The notes beneath the pieces were generated by a model that did no database searches, was not told where the DNA came from, and saw only the letters and a program-made list of their open reading frames with translations. Below are positions 16,208 through 23,735 of a DNA stretch of 27,215 nucleotides, piece by piece. How positions within the stretch are numbered: the first letter of the stretch is position 1; each line of letters begins with the position of its first letter. A program made the translations under genes and the position numbers. The DNA lies in contig CAZOKO010000028.1 of assembly GCA_964580455.1 (NCBI GenBank), forward strand, positions 1 through 27,215, in the 5' to 3' direction. The DNA comes from CAZOKO01 sp964580455. GTDB lineage: Bacteria > Desulfobacterota > WTBG01.

Positions 16208-17581
16208 TTATATAAAATCTTTCAAGTAAACCTTTCCCCATCCTTTAGGATTAACCCTTTCGAACTTTGCCCTCAATTCTTTATTGAGCAAAGGAGCTTT
16301 GGTAGCATCAATCCCCAGTTTGCCTCCTACTCTTAAAGGGGGTGCACCAGGGAGATCAGGCAGTGAAAGATCGTAGGGCAGCCCCAGCGTCCTATCAATA
16401 TTTACCATGTCAGTTTGAGGATTCATCCTTACTCCAATTGAATAAAGGACATCTTCAGCATTATGAATATCCATGTCTTCATCTACAGCGATTGCAATTT
16501 TGGTAAAGATCAGATTAGGTGAGTAGAGAGCTGTCATCAAAACATCTCTTACCTGTTCCTCAACCTGGGGTGCCATTTTTATAATTACCATAAATAGGCC
16601 ACCCCATGGCGGGATATGAATGTCGCGTACATCGATCCCTTTCCTTTTAAGCTGGTCATATAAACGTGCTTCTGTTGGCAAACAGAAGATTCTTTGATGG
16701 TCGGTATATGGTGTGGCATTTAAGTGCCGAAAGATGGCATCTTCTCTCATGGTAATGGTTTTAATATCGAGCGCAGGCTTTTTTGCAACTCCTGAGGTGT
16801 AGAGACCGTGAAATTCGCAGAAAGGCCCTTCGTCTTCCATAACGCCAGGAGAGATTTCTCCTTCTAAGACGATTTCCGCATGAGCAGGAACTGTGATATC
16901 TGAAGTTTCACACTTAACCATGTCTACTGTTTCACCCAGAAGAGAACCGGCCAGGTCATGTTCGCTGAAGGTATCATGGGGGCCAAAATAGTTAGTGGCT
17001 ATCTCAAAGCAGGGGTGGTGACCGATTACTACAGCCATGGGAACAGGTTGTTTTCTCTCATGGTATTTCTGGATGATTCTTTTTGTATGTGGTGAGAAAA
17101 TATGAACTGCTGCACGCTGGGGTCCCTTGATGTGAATCCGATGCATGGAAACATTCTGAGCACCTGTGTCAGGGTCCTTTACCACACACATTCCTGAGCC
17201 AATATAGAGACCACCATCTTTTGGAGTATGCAGGCAGAAAGGGATTTTACTGAGATCTGCGTCGGTTCCCTTTAAAATTTTACCTTTAACAGGACCGGTT
17301 TTTACCATGCGGGTTTTGCCCGGACCTTTTGAAAGCCTTTTAGCCAGTTCAGGGATGACTTGATCAGGAGTAGTTTTAAGGGCAATAGCCTGGGTTACGC
17401 GTGTTTTGACTAACAGGTCACAAATCTTCCAGTCAGGGTGACCTTTTATATTTTCAAAAAAAAGCGGTCGATCACTCTGGGAAACAAGATCTCCCAGTTG
17501 AGTTTCAGGATCAACTTCTTTTTTTATCTTAAGTATGTTTTTCTTGATTTCTCTTAAATACGTTCTCAAAGAGCTTGGCAT
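16208..17581 (-). CDS. UbiD-family prenylated-FMN-dependent (de)carboxylase
   Basis: Cytoplasmic enzyme of the UbiD family, 457 residues. Members reversibly decarboxylate aromatic or alpha,beta-unsaturated acids with prenylated FMN and a divalent metal. Seen: SMHRIHIKG with Arg148 at the conserved cofactor/substrate Arg, LLGETVDMV (214-222), and the catalytic EGPFCE pair E251/E256, spaced as the E277/E282 pair of fungal Fdc1. GAGGTG precedes the ATG. No UbiX-type prenyltransferase is in the window, so the cofactor must be made elsewhere. UbiD relatives serve anaerobic aromatic metabolism (phenylphosphate carboxylase, phthaloyl-CoA decarboxylase, presumed benzene/naphthalene carboxylases), and neighbouring AOR/Hdr genes suit such a route. 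It could instead be an unrelated decarboxylase, and the substrate is unknown. Confidence 0.88.
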   Translation of the reverse strand: MPSSLRTYLREIKKNILKIKKEVDPETQLGDLVSQSDRPLFFENIKGHPDWKICDLLVKTRVTQAIALKTTPDQVIPELAKRLSKGPGKTRMVKTGPVKGKILKGTDADLSKIPFCLHTPKDGGLYIGSGMCVVKDPDTGAQNVSMHRIHIKGPQRAAVHIFSPHTKRIIQKYHERKQPVPMAVVIGHHPCFEIATNYFGPHDTFSEHDLAGSLLGETVDMVKCETSDITVPAHAEIVLEGEISPGVMEDEGPFCEFHGLYTSGVAKKPALDIKTITMREDAIFRHLNATPYTDHQRIFCLPTEARLYDQLKRKGIDVRDIHIPPWGGLFMVIIKMAPQVEEQVRDVLMTALYSPNLIFTKIAIAVDEDMDIHNAEDVLYSIGVRMNPQTDMVNIDRTLGLPYDLSLPDLPGAPPLRVGGKLGIDATKAPLLNKELRAKFERVNPKGWGKVYLKDFI

Positions 17582-17673
17582 ATTTTCACCTCTTCAGTTT
17601 TTAGGTAATCATCAGATTGAGAAAATCTATTAAAAGGTGCCTGAATGAAAATAATAATAAAGATAATAGTCCT

Positions 17674-17725
17674 AAATGCCGGTGTTCATCGAGATGATAA
17701 ACAGAGCAGGATGACACCGGCATTT
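17674..17725 (-). terminator. Hairpin between SDR and UbiD genes, probable terminator
   Basis: A perfect 12-bp inverted repeat, AAATGCCGGTGT (17674-17685) and ACACCGGCATTT (17714-17725), has a GC-rich core. A second short pairing (TCATC/GATGA) lies inside the 28-base loop. It begins 38 bp after the SDR stop, and on the minus strand it is followed by an A/T-rich tract. It most likely ends or attenuates the ferredoxin-FAD-SDR transcript before UbiD. It has no long run of T, so readthrough is plausible. Confidence 0.55.
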
Positions 17726-17763
17726 TGTTGTAAACGAATGATACTAAACAAAGAGACTGACAA

Positions 17764-18531
17764 CTACCAGGGGCAGAGACCTGCGTCTGCTGCTACTGAA
17801 TTACCTGACATGATAGCACTATCATCACTGCACAGGAATAGTAGTGGTCCTACCAGATCTTCCGGCATTTCTCTTCGGTGAATGTTCTGATCTGCGATTA
17901 GTTTGTCTTCTACTCCTGGAATGTCTCCCAAAATACCCAGGGTAGCCTCATCCCATGTTCCACCTGGCATGAGTGAGTTGCACCTGATATTATTTGTGTT
18001 AAGGGTTGGATCTCCTGCCAGACATCGTGTGAATCCCATCATAGCAGCTTTGCCTGTTACATAGTGCAGGAGTGGTAATTTAGCCAGTATCCAGATAGTT
18101 GAACCTATATTGACGATATTGCCGCTTTTCTGTTTAACCATCTGAGGTAATACAGCCTTACAACAGTTGAAAGTTCCTACGATATTTGTATCAATAACTT
18201 TCCTAAAAAGATCTACGGGTATATCCAGAACAGGTGTTAAGGTAAGTCCTCCAAAGATCGCTGCATTATTGATGAGAATATCGATTTTTCCAAACTTCTC
18301 GATTGTCTTTGCAGCCATCATTTTGGTGTCTTCTTCAGAGGTGATATCTACTTTGAGTGATAATACCTCTCCACCTGCTTTCTCAAGATCCTTGGTTACA
18401 TTATCGAAGGGTTTTATATCGCTGATAGTAAGCTTTGCTCCTTCGTTAACCAGTGCCTTCGCAAAGGCTGTTCCGATACCACCGGCAACGCCGGTTAAAA
18501 CAACAACTTTTCCTTTTAATTTGTCTCCCAT
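17764..18531 (-). CDS. Short-chain dehydrogenase/reductase (SDR)
   Basis: NAD(P)-dependent alcohol/ketone oxidoreductase of the classical SDR family, 255 residues. Seen: the cofactor loop TGVAGGIG (13-20), Asp38 after the second strand (favouring NAD(H)), LINNAA (86-91), Asn116, Ser144, and the catalytic Tyr157-x3-Lys161 (YVTGK). A perfect AGGAGG precedes the ATG. It is 49 bp after the FAD enzyme gene and probably in the same transcript as the ferredoxin. Next to UbiD and AOR genes it could oxidise an alcohol to the aldehyde or act on a ring ketone/hydroxyl, but substrate specificity cannot be read from the sequence. Confidence 0.9.
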   Translation of the reverse strand: MGDKLKGKVVVLTGVAGGIGTAFAKALVNEGAKLTISDIKPFDNVTKDLEKAGGEVLSLKVDITSEEDTKMMAAKTIEKFGKIDILINNAAIFGGLTLTPVLDIPVDLFRKVIDTNIVGTFNCCKAVLPQMVKQKSGNIVNIGSTIWILAKLPLLHYVTGKAAMMGFTRCLAGDPTLNTNNIRCNSLMPGGTWDEATLGILGDIPGVEDKLIADQNIHRREMPEDLVGPLLFLCSDDSAIMSGNSVAADAGLCPW

Positions 18532-18580
18532 TTGTTACCTCCTTTTGATTTGATATTGATATTTGTTAAATATTTTTGTT

Positions 18581-19933
18581 TTATCTGTTTGGGAAACCTG
18601 CAGCTGCTGCATCTTTAAGAATTTCACCCGGGCTTTCCTGCTGTAATCTGCCCAATCCAGCTAGTACTGAAGGCATCTTTTCCTGAATCTCACCAGCCAC
18701 CTTGCCAATTTCTTCACCCAGCTCAGCAAAGAGGGTATAAGGGTGGATACTAGCCGGTAAAGTAGTATTAAGTTTGCTGAAAAGAAAGCTAATCTCTTCA
18801 TTATTCAAGATAGTGCCCAGCAGGTAATTTCCCATGAGTTGATCGCGCTGGTATTTTGGATTGCTGTAGAAGGATTTGTCCCACCACTCAAGATAGCTCT
18901 TTATTCCTTCTTCGGTCGGGTTGTTGTTTTTAATGGCTTCTTTAACAGCCCTGGCTGCCAATGCACCAGAGAGAAGGGCACCGAAGTTTTCTGATTCCTG
19001 ACACCAGCATGTATCGCCAACCAGGAGTACATTATCTTTATAAGGTTTCTCAAGGGTTGACCACATGTTTCCACAGGATGAGTTAACCAGTTCTAATTTT
19101 GCACCCTCAAACCATGAGCTTAACTTTGTTTCTTTTGTGAAATATTCTTTGAATTTGAGAAGGTCAACTCGGCAATCTACACAGATAAAAACCACAACGT
19201 TTTTGTTGTCATAGGGACGGGGACCTATGGCAGTAATAACACCTGCATTATCGTATCTGGCAACAGCATAGTATATAACTTCCGGGTCAGGTAATTTTAA
19301 ATCCTCAGCATAGTATCCTAAAACAGTCATACTGGAATAGTACCCACGATCTTTATTAAACCCGAGTTGTTGAGTCATTTTGGAATTGGCACCATCTGCT
19401 GCGATAGCAAAAGTAGCAGTGAAATCATTTCCCTTATTGGTTGTCAATTTCACACCTTCGTTTGTTTTTGAAACACCAGTGACTACTGTACCAGTAATTA
19501 CTTCTGCACCTGCTGCCTTTACCTGTTCTAATAGTGAAGCAAGGACTTTGCTTTTATCCAGAGCGACACATATTCTTCCTTTGTCACCAAGCTTCCTTTG
19601 TACTTTGGGATCACCAAATTTAAGAGTCTGCCCATCAATGGAATCGAGCTCGAAACCATAAACGTTTCTATAAGGACTGCCGCTTTTAAAGGAAACATCG
19701 TTTTTTACGAATTTTATAACACCAGTTTCTGGATCAAGATTAACAATCTCTTCAAGATACCCTTCACCTTCTGCCATGGGGAGTAGTGTTTGGCAGTCAA
19801 CACGGTTCGGTTTACTAATATCATTCTTCATTTCTATGAGGACAGTTTTAAGGCCCAATTCACCGGCAGTTTTGGCTGCCATCAGACCTGAATATCCTCC
19901 TCCTACTATGACTAGATCATACTGATTTGCCAT
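18581..19933 (-). CDS. FAD-dependent oxidoreductase of the FixC/geranylgeranyl reductase family
   Basis: Flavoprotein of 450 residues. N-terminal Rossmann motif VIVGGGYSGLMAA (8-20), Glu34 for the FAD ribose (VLIEMK), and a second FAD contact VLLVGDTCWCQ around residues 300-315 define the para-hydroxybenzoate hydroxylase/geranylgeranyl reductase/FixC superfamily. AAGGAGGT precedes the ATG. The preceding gene, 29 bp away, encodes a 2[4Fe-4S] ferredoxin, a natural electron partner. FixX, the usual FixC partner, is larger, so this need not be an ETF:quinone oxidoreductase. Geranylgeranyl-reductase-like enzymes reduce isolated C=C bonds with ferredoxin, so either a lipid/quinone side-chain or a pathway intermediate could be the substrate. 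No membrane segment is present. Confidence 0.82.
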   Translation of the reverse strand: MANQYDLVIVGGGYSGLMAAKTAGELGLKTVLIEMKNDISKPNRVDCQTLLPMAEGEGYLEEIVNLDPETGVIKFVKNDVSFKSGSPYRNVYGFELDSIDGQTLKFGDPKVQRKLGDKGRICVALDKSKVLASLLEQVKAAGAEVITGTVVTGVSKTNEGVKLTTNKGNDFTATFAIAADGANSKMTQQLGFNKDRGYYSSMTVLGYYAEDLKLPDPEVIYYAVARYDNAGVITAIGPRPYDNKNVVVFICVDCRVDLLKFKEYFTKETKLSSWFEGAKLELVNSSCGNMWSTLEKPYKDNVLLVGDTCWCQESENFGALLSGALAARAVKEAIKNNNPTEEGIKSYLEWWDKSFYSNPKYQRDQLMGNYLLGTILNNEEISFLFSKLNTTLPASIHPYTLFAELGEEIGKVAGEIQEKMPSVLAGLGRLQQESPGEILKDAAAAGFPNR

Positions 19934-19962
19934 TTCTTTACCTCCTTAATAAGGATTTATTT

Positions 19963-20127
19963 TTATTTAATACAGTTTACTGGACATGCTTTGATACAGA
20001 TTCCACAGTCGTCGCATTTATCATTGACTGTGGCTTTGTCATTGTCATTCAGCGACAGTGCGCAGACAGGGCATAGCTGGACACACCCGCCGCATCCTGT
20101 GCAAAGTTTGGTACCGATTGTAACCAT
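19963..20127 (-). CDS. Small 2[4Fe-4S] bacterial-type ferredoxin
   Basis: Ferredoxin of 54 residues from the ATG at 20127, with motifs C9-C12-C15-C19-P and C38-C41-C44-C48-P and little else, the size of clostridial ferredoxins. An AGGAG site seven bases upstream decides this start. An in-frame ATG at 20178 adds 17 basic residues (MFKKWFLLNNTQ...) without a ribosome site and is unlikely. It is a low-potential soluble carrier that could serve the adjacent FAD enzyme or the AOR. It is the first enzyme gene after the TetR regulator, 108 bp downstream. Confidence 0.9.
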   Translation of the reverse strand: MVTIGTKLCTGCGGCVQLCPVCALSLNDNDKATVNDKCDDCGICIKACPVNCIK

Positions 20128-20235
20128 TTTATTTCTCCTTTTTTGGGTGTTGTTTAATAAGAACCACTTTTTAAACAATTACTTTAAATAACCTTCGTAA
20201 CACCTCCTTTCCTGAAGTGATTTATCTTATACATT

Positions 20236-20835
20236 CTAAGATTTATTGATACTTTTTAGAAGCGTTTCCATGTTGAACGTGTGTTGTTCAATGAGATCAA
20301 AATCACAATCTACTGCAAAAAAGGTTGAGAACACTCCATGAGAAAGGAAATATATAAGCCGGGCAATTCTTTCTGCGTCAGTGTTTTCAAATTCGCCAAT
20401 TGATATACCATCTTCGATAATTTGGCTGAAGGTTTTAACAGAGTTTTTGTAGAAAGAGGTCATTTCTTTCCTAATGTCTTTCTCCCTTGCACCCATGGAG
20501 CTGAACTCCATGCAAAATTTAAAGAAGTCTTCATTCTCTTTTAGGATTAGCCCCCATTTTTGTATAAGTATCCTTATGCGTTTTTCCGGGTCATTTTCCT
20601 CTTGTATGTAGGACTTTAGTTGTTCAATATATCTATTTAGCCTGAATTTGAATAGTTTAAGGAATAACTCATCTTTAGACTTAAAATGATAATAGATACC
20701 GCCCTTACTAATTTTGCCTTTAATGGCAATATCGTCAATGGAGGTTTTATGATATCCCTTTTCGTTAAAACATAGGAGTGCGGCTTCGAGAATCTTTTCT
20801 TTGCGTTTGACTGAATTTCCATTATTTGTATGCAT
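20236..20835 (-). CDS. TetR/AcrR-family transcriptional regulator
   Basis: Ligand-responsive repressor of 199 residues. The N-terminal 55 residues form the TetR helix-turn-helix: KILEAALLCFNEKGYHKTS, then IDDIAIKGKISKGGIYYHF, then KSKDELF. The C-terminal helical domain (~60-199) is variable, as expected for ligand binding, and its Cys/Phe-rich surface (DFFKFCMEF) suggests a hydrophobic or acyl/aryl-CoA ligand, which is speculative. A promoter with an overlapping palindrome (20940-20985) lies about 115 bp upstream of the start, indicating autoregulation. Because it is followed by the ferredoxin-FAD-SDR genes on the same strand, it is the best candidate controller of the redox cluster. TetR regulators in such clusters often respond to acyl-CoA or aromatic intermediates. 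Confidence 0.9.
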   Translation of the reverse strand: MHTNNGNSVKRKEKILEAALLCFNEKGYHKTSIDDIAIKGKISKGGIYYHFKSKDELFLKLFKFRLNRYIEQLKSYIQEENDPEKRIRILIQKWGLILKENEDFFKFCMEFSSMGAREKDIRKEMTSFYKNSVKTFSQIIEDGISIGEFENTDAERIARLIYFLSHGVFSTFFAVDCDFDLIEQHTFNMETLLKSINKS

Positions 20836-20939
20836 TTAGCAACCATATACGTCTCAGAATATCTGTAACGCATTAATAATACATATCATTTATTGACATT
20901 CATTATTTTACTGTTTAAAATTTATATATTGGATTCTAT

Positions 20940-20985
20940 ACTGACTAGTCGGTAAACAGATAACTCAAAATAAAAATTTTGTCAA
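20940..20985 (-). promoter_or_regulatory. Sigma-70-type promoter with overlapping TetR-like operator
   Basis: On the minus strand a consensus -35 TTGACA (20985-20980) is followed after exactly 17 bp by TATCTG (20962-20957). Three bases further lies a 14-bp near-palindrome, ACCGACTAGTCAGT (20953-20940), with one mismatched pair around central CTAG. The palindrome would cover the transcription start, a classical repression geometry, and the ACCGAC-N2-GTCGGT form resembles known TetR-family operators. The 324-bp gap 20836-21159 otherwise shows an A/T-rich tract (20991-21007) and no gene. Confidence 0.65.
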
Positions 20986-21143
20986 GAAAAAAATAAAAAA
21001 TTTTTTTGGAAGAATTAATACAGATATTCTTTAGATATTACAATAAGTTAAGTGTTTATATTTTTAGACTTGAGTAGTACTGTACAGCTCATATTTGAGT
21101 TTGTGATAATTCTTTGAGTTGATAGATAAAAGCATTGTTCTAC

Positions 21144-21167
21144 TTTTATAAGATTCCTCTTATAAAA
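21144..21167 (-). terminator. AT-rich hairpin at the ccsA stop codon
   Basis: TTTTATAAGA (21144-21153) and TCTTATAAAA (21158-21167) form a perfect 10-bp stem with a 4-base loop that overlaps the ccsA stop codon. There is no T-run after it on the minus strand, so it is a weak terminator candidate at most. Confidence 0.3.
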
Positions 21168-22011
21168 TAGGATAATGTCCCGTTGAGACCATGCGGCCTG
21201 TAGCTGCTATAAAGCCCAGAACGGCTGTTATAAACCCTATAATGGATAAAAGTGCAGTCTTGTAATCTCCCCACCATCGCACATATCTGCCGTGCAGGAT
21301 AGTTGCGTAGATCAGCCAGGTCATTAATCCAAAAATCTGTGTGGGATCCCACTCCCAGTAACTTCCCCAGATAATCTTGGTGCGAAACATTCCTGCAACC
21401 ATCTGAATTGTGAAAAAGATAAATCCAACAGCAATGGTCTTGTAGATGATGTCATCTAATATAGCAACAGAAGGAAAAAACCCAAGAAAACCCTTTGCTG
21501 AGGTATTTTTAGATTTCCCTCTTTCTTTAAAGAGAAAAACGATACTTGCACCGAAAGATAGGGTGAATGCGGCATAGGCCAAAAAGCAGGGGATAACATG
21601 GTAATTGTAGAAGTTTCCCTGCAGCACCTCGGGAACCGGTGAAATGCTGTTATCTACAGCAGAAAACATTGAAGCATAAACCATCGTAATAGCTGCCACT
21701 GGCAAAACAAAACCACCAACGGCTTTGTTCTTAAATATAACCTCCAAAATAAGATAGCCCCCAACTATAGCCCAGGAAATAAAAATTAGTGACTCGTAAA
21801 GAGTAACAACATGAAAGTGTCCGAAACCCATCCTGTAAGTTTCTATCCAGCGCATTAAAAAGGCGGCAGTATGTAGAAGGAAAGCAATCAAGGTTAAAAG
21901 ACTTGCTGCTTTCTCTATCTTCTGGATTTTCAGAAAAAGATTGCTGAAATAGAGGGCAGAACAAAAAATGTATAAGATAGACACGATGTTTAAAATATTT
22001 TGATTAATCAT
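21160..22011 (-). CDS. ccsA: CcsA/ResC, heme handling subunit of System II cytochrome c synthase
   Basis: Polytopic membrane protein of 283 residues from the ATG at 22011. It carries the WWD heme-binding signature WGSYWEWDPTQ, conserved His residues in membrane loops (for example FGHFHVV, YHVIP, ATILHGRYV), and about eight hydrophobic helices. With ResB it exports heme and attaches it to CxxCH motifs of apocytochromes outside the membrane. GGAG ends two bases before a TTG (22020) and 11 bases before this ATG, so I take the ATG; a TTG start would add three residues. The gene follows resB after a 163-bp spacer carrying repeats. The obvious local client is the CxxCH-bearing cytochrome encoded at 3924-4829. 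Confidence 0.9.
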   Translation of the reverse strand: MINQNILNIVSILYIFCSALYFSNLFLKIQKIEKAASLLTLIAFLLHTAAFLMRWIETYRMGFGHFHVVTLYESLIFISWAIVGGYLILEVIFKNKAVGGFVLPVAAITMVYASMFSAVDNSISPVPEVLQGNFYNYHVIPCFLAYAAFTLSFGASIVFLFKERGKSKNTSAKGFLGFFPSVAILDDIIYKTIAVGFIFFTIQMVAGMFRTKIIWGSYWEWDPTQIFGLMTWLIYATILHGRYVRWWGDYKTALLSIIGFITAVLGFIAATGRMVSTGHYPIL

Positions 22012-22062
22012 AGTAATCAAATCTCCTTCGATCAGATATTATCAACATTCTTAGCAAGGGTA

Positions 22063-22155
22063 CCTGTCATTGCGAGGAATATGATTCCTTTCTAATTGAC
22101 GTAACATCAAAGACCTCCTGTCATTGCGAGGAGCTTTAGCGACGAAGCAATCCCA
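22063..22155. repeat. Two copies of a widespread TGTCATTGCGAGGA repeat
   Basis: CCTGTCATTGCGAGGA occurs perfectly at 22063-22078 and 22117-22132. The second copy continues GCTTTAGCGACGAAGCAATC, so it is the fuller unit. Sequences of this kind (TCATTGCGAGGAGC...GCGACGAAGCAATC) are dispersed in many copies through numerous bacterial genomes, with unknown function. They fill the resB-ccsA spacer. Confidence 0.7.
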
Positions 22156-22174
22156 TCAAAAATGCAATCTGATT

Positions 22175-23473
22175 TCATTTGGGAAACGTTTCCTTCATAC
22201 TTTTTGCAATATCCTTAAACTTCTCCTCAAAAGCACCCTGATTTTTAGTGGTAGAGCCTGCTAAAGCAATCGTGTTTCCACCTTCTTCCTGATTAAATCT
22301 AAGCCAAAGCCTTTGATGAGGTATAAAAAAGACAATACCAAAACCAATAAGCATGCAGAAAGTTGCATACCAGATCAGTTCTTTGCCCGGATCTTTGATG
22401 ACCTTCAAACTAATTGCTTCCTTCTGTATAACCTCAAGCAGGCTGAACTGGTAATCTTTTAATCTCTTATCAGAAAAACTTACAGGAGTATTAGAAACCA
22501 GGAGGCGGGAAGGGGAAAGACTGCTTCTCAATTGCAGGGTATTAGCCCTAGACTTGATTTTCCATGCGGTGATGATGATGTCAGTGTCTTTAAGGCTAAA
22601 TCGCTCCCCATTTTTAACCTGAAAGAAGTTCGTTTCATCATCTTTTGAAACCACTTTAATCTTTGCATATTTTATTTTTCTAACGTTATGACCCTGATAG
22701 ATTTCGATGCCACCGTATTTCAGAGGATGAGAAAAATCGAGCACCTGAGTTTTTACCTTTTCTCCATCGTTTAAATTTTTAAGTGTGCTTTGATGACCTT
22801 TGACTTTAGAAGTTCCTTGATAATAGATGGTTTTAATATCCTCGCATAAGAGTGAAAAATCCAGAGTCTTTTTTACACCTTTGCTATCTTGAACCACCAG
22901 GGGATCGAGCAACTGGTCTTTCGTCATTTTAAAGTTGTATTCATACCCGGAAGCAGAAAGCATCACCCCCAAAACAATCAATAAAATACTTACATGAGCA
23001 AGATAAAACCCCAGGTGAGTGTATCTCCCTTTTTCGGCATAAAGATTGATTTGACCACTTTCCTTTTTCACAAAAATGGTTTTTTTAAAATGATTAGTGA
23101 TTAAGGATGATAACTTTTCACTTGATTCAATTGATTCTTCTACCTTGATTCTTTCAAAAAGTGGTAGGGAATCGATTTCATTCTCTTTAAGTTCTCTCGA
23201 AGAATATTTAAGGAGCTTGATGGTTTTGGGCAATCTCTTTATCGAGCAGGCAAGGAGGTTGATGCAAAATAAGATTAGCAATACGTTAAACCATTGTGAG
23301 TGGTAGAGATCTGTTGATGCGATGGTTTTAAGCCAGTTCAATTGTTTAAAAGAATCGATCAACTTCTCACTTGCTAACTGGATAATGATAAGGAGAGAAA
23401 TGGCAGTCAGGAGAAAGATTGCAAGGTTCATGGAAGCTAAATATTTAAAAAGACTATTCAATATATTTTTCAT
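22175..23473 (-). CDS. resB: ResB/Ccs1, System II cytochrome c biogenesis protein
   Basis: Membrane protein of 432 residues with the ResB layout. Two N-terminal helices (MNLAIFLLTAISLLIII and WFNVLLILFCINLLACSI) and a third near 150-170 (HLGFYLAHVSILLIVLGV) precede a large external domain (~175-370). A final helix (YATFCMLIGFGIVFFIPHQRLWLRF) follows, ending in a short cytosolic tail. His residues in HLGFYLAH and IPHQRLW fit heme handling. It partners CcsA in heme delivery and reduction of the CxxCH cysteines. It is the first gene after the structured RNA spacer, and the order resB-ccsA is the usual one. No thioredoxin-like ResA or CcdA gene is present in the window. Confidence 0.88.
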   Translation of the reverse strand: MKNILNSLFKYLASMNLAIFLLTAISLLIIIQLASEKLIDSFKQLNWLKTIASTDLYHSQWFNVLLILFCINLLACSIKRLPKTIKLLKYSSRELKENEIDSLPLFERIKVEESIESSEKLSSLITNHFKKTIFVKKESGQINLYAEKGRYTHLGFYLAHVSILLIVLGVMLSASGYEYNFKMTKDQLLDPLVVQDSKGVKKTLDFSLLCEDIKTIYYQGTSKVKGHQSTLKNLNDGEKVKTQVLDFSHPLKYGGIEIYQGHNVRKIKYAKIKVVSKDDETNFFQVKNGERFSLKDTDIIITAWKIKSRANTLQLRSSLSPSRLLVSNTPVSFSDKRLKDYQFSLLEVIQKEAISLKVIKDPGKELIWYATFCMLIGFGIVFFIPHQRLWLRFNQEEGGNTIALAGSTTKNQGAFEEKFKDIAKSMKETFPK

Positions 23474-23550
23474 CTTGCTGATATTGTTGCTATAATTAAT
23501 TATAAAAGAAAAATGTCATTGTGATGGAGAATAAACTTCTCTCGTCATCG

Positions 23551-23574
23551 TGCTCTTCGTGAGCTTCGTGGTTA
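23551..23574. repeat. Dispersed repeat fragment (CTTCGTGAGCTTCGTGG)
   Basis: The word TCTTCGTGAGCTTCGTGG belongs to the TTCGTGG-type intergenic repeats common in many bacterial genomes, with two internal copies of CTTCGTG. It lies 78 bp upstream of resB. It is a fragment without protein-coding content. Confidence 0.45.
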
Positions 23575-23735
23575 GGTGTTATTTATTTTTTTATAAAAAC
23601 CCGTATCGGCGAGTGCCTCTTGGTTTGCCGGTCTCATAATCATAGTGAGCAAGAATACTAAGTTTTTTAAGTCAGAATAGCATGAAGGAACATACCCTAC
23701 ATTTTTTCTTCGTGCACCTGGTTAAATTTCTCTAT

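Noticed and set aside
16053..16241. 62-codon frame between AOR and UbiD genes
   Set aside because: It overlaps the UbiD 3' end, contains repeat DNA, and has no recognisable domain or ribosome site.
18581..20127. FixC-FixX-type ETF:quinone oxidoreductase
   Set aside because: The ferredoxin is a 54-residue 2[4Fe-4S] type rather than FixX, and no ETF genes are nearby.
20128..20178. 17-residue extension of the small ferredoxin
   Set aside because: AGGAG sits at the right distance from the ATG at 20127, and the extra residues are not part of any ferredoxin.
23586..23657. Short frame encoding a peptide starting MIMRPANQEALADTG
   Set aside because: Twenty-odd codons, no ribosome site, no recognised relative; possibly part of a repeat or a gene relic.
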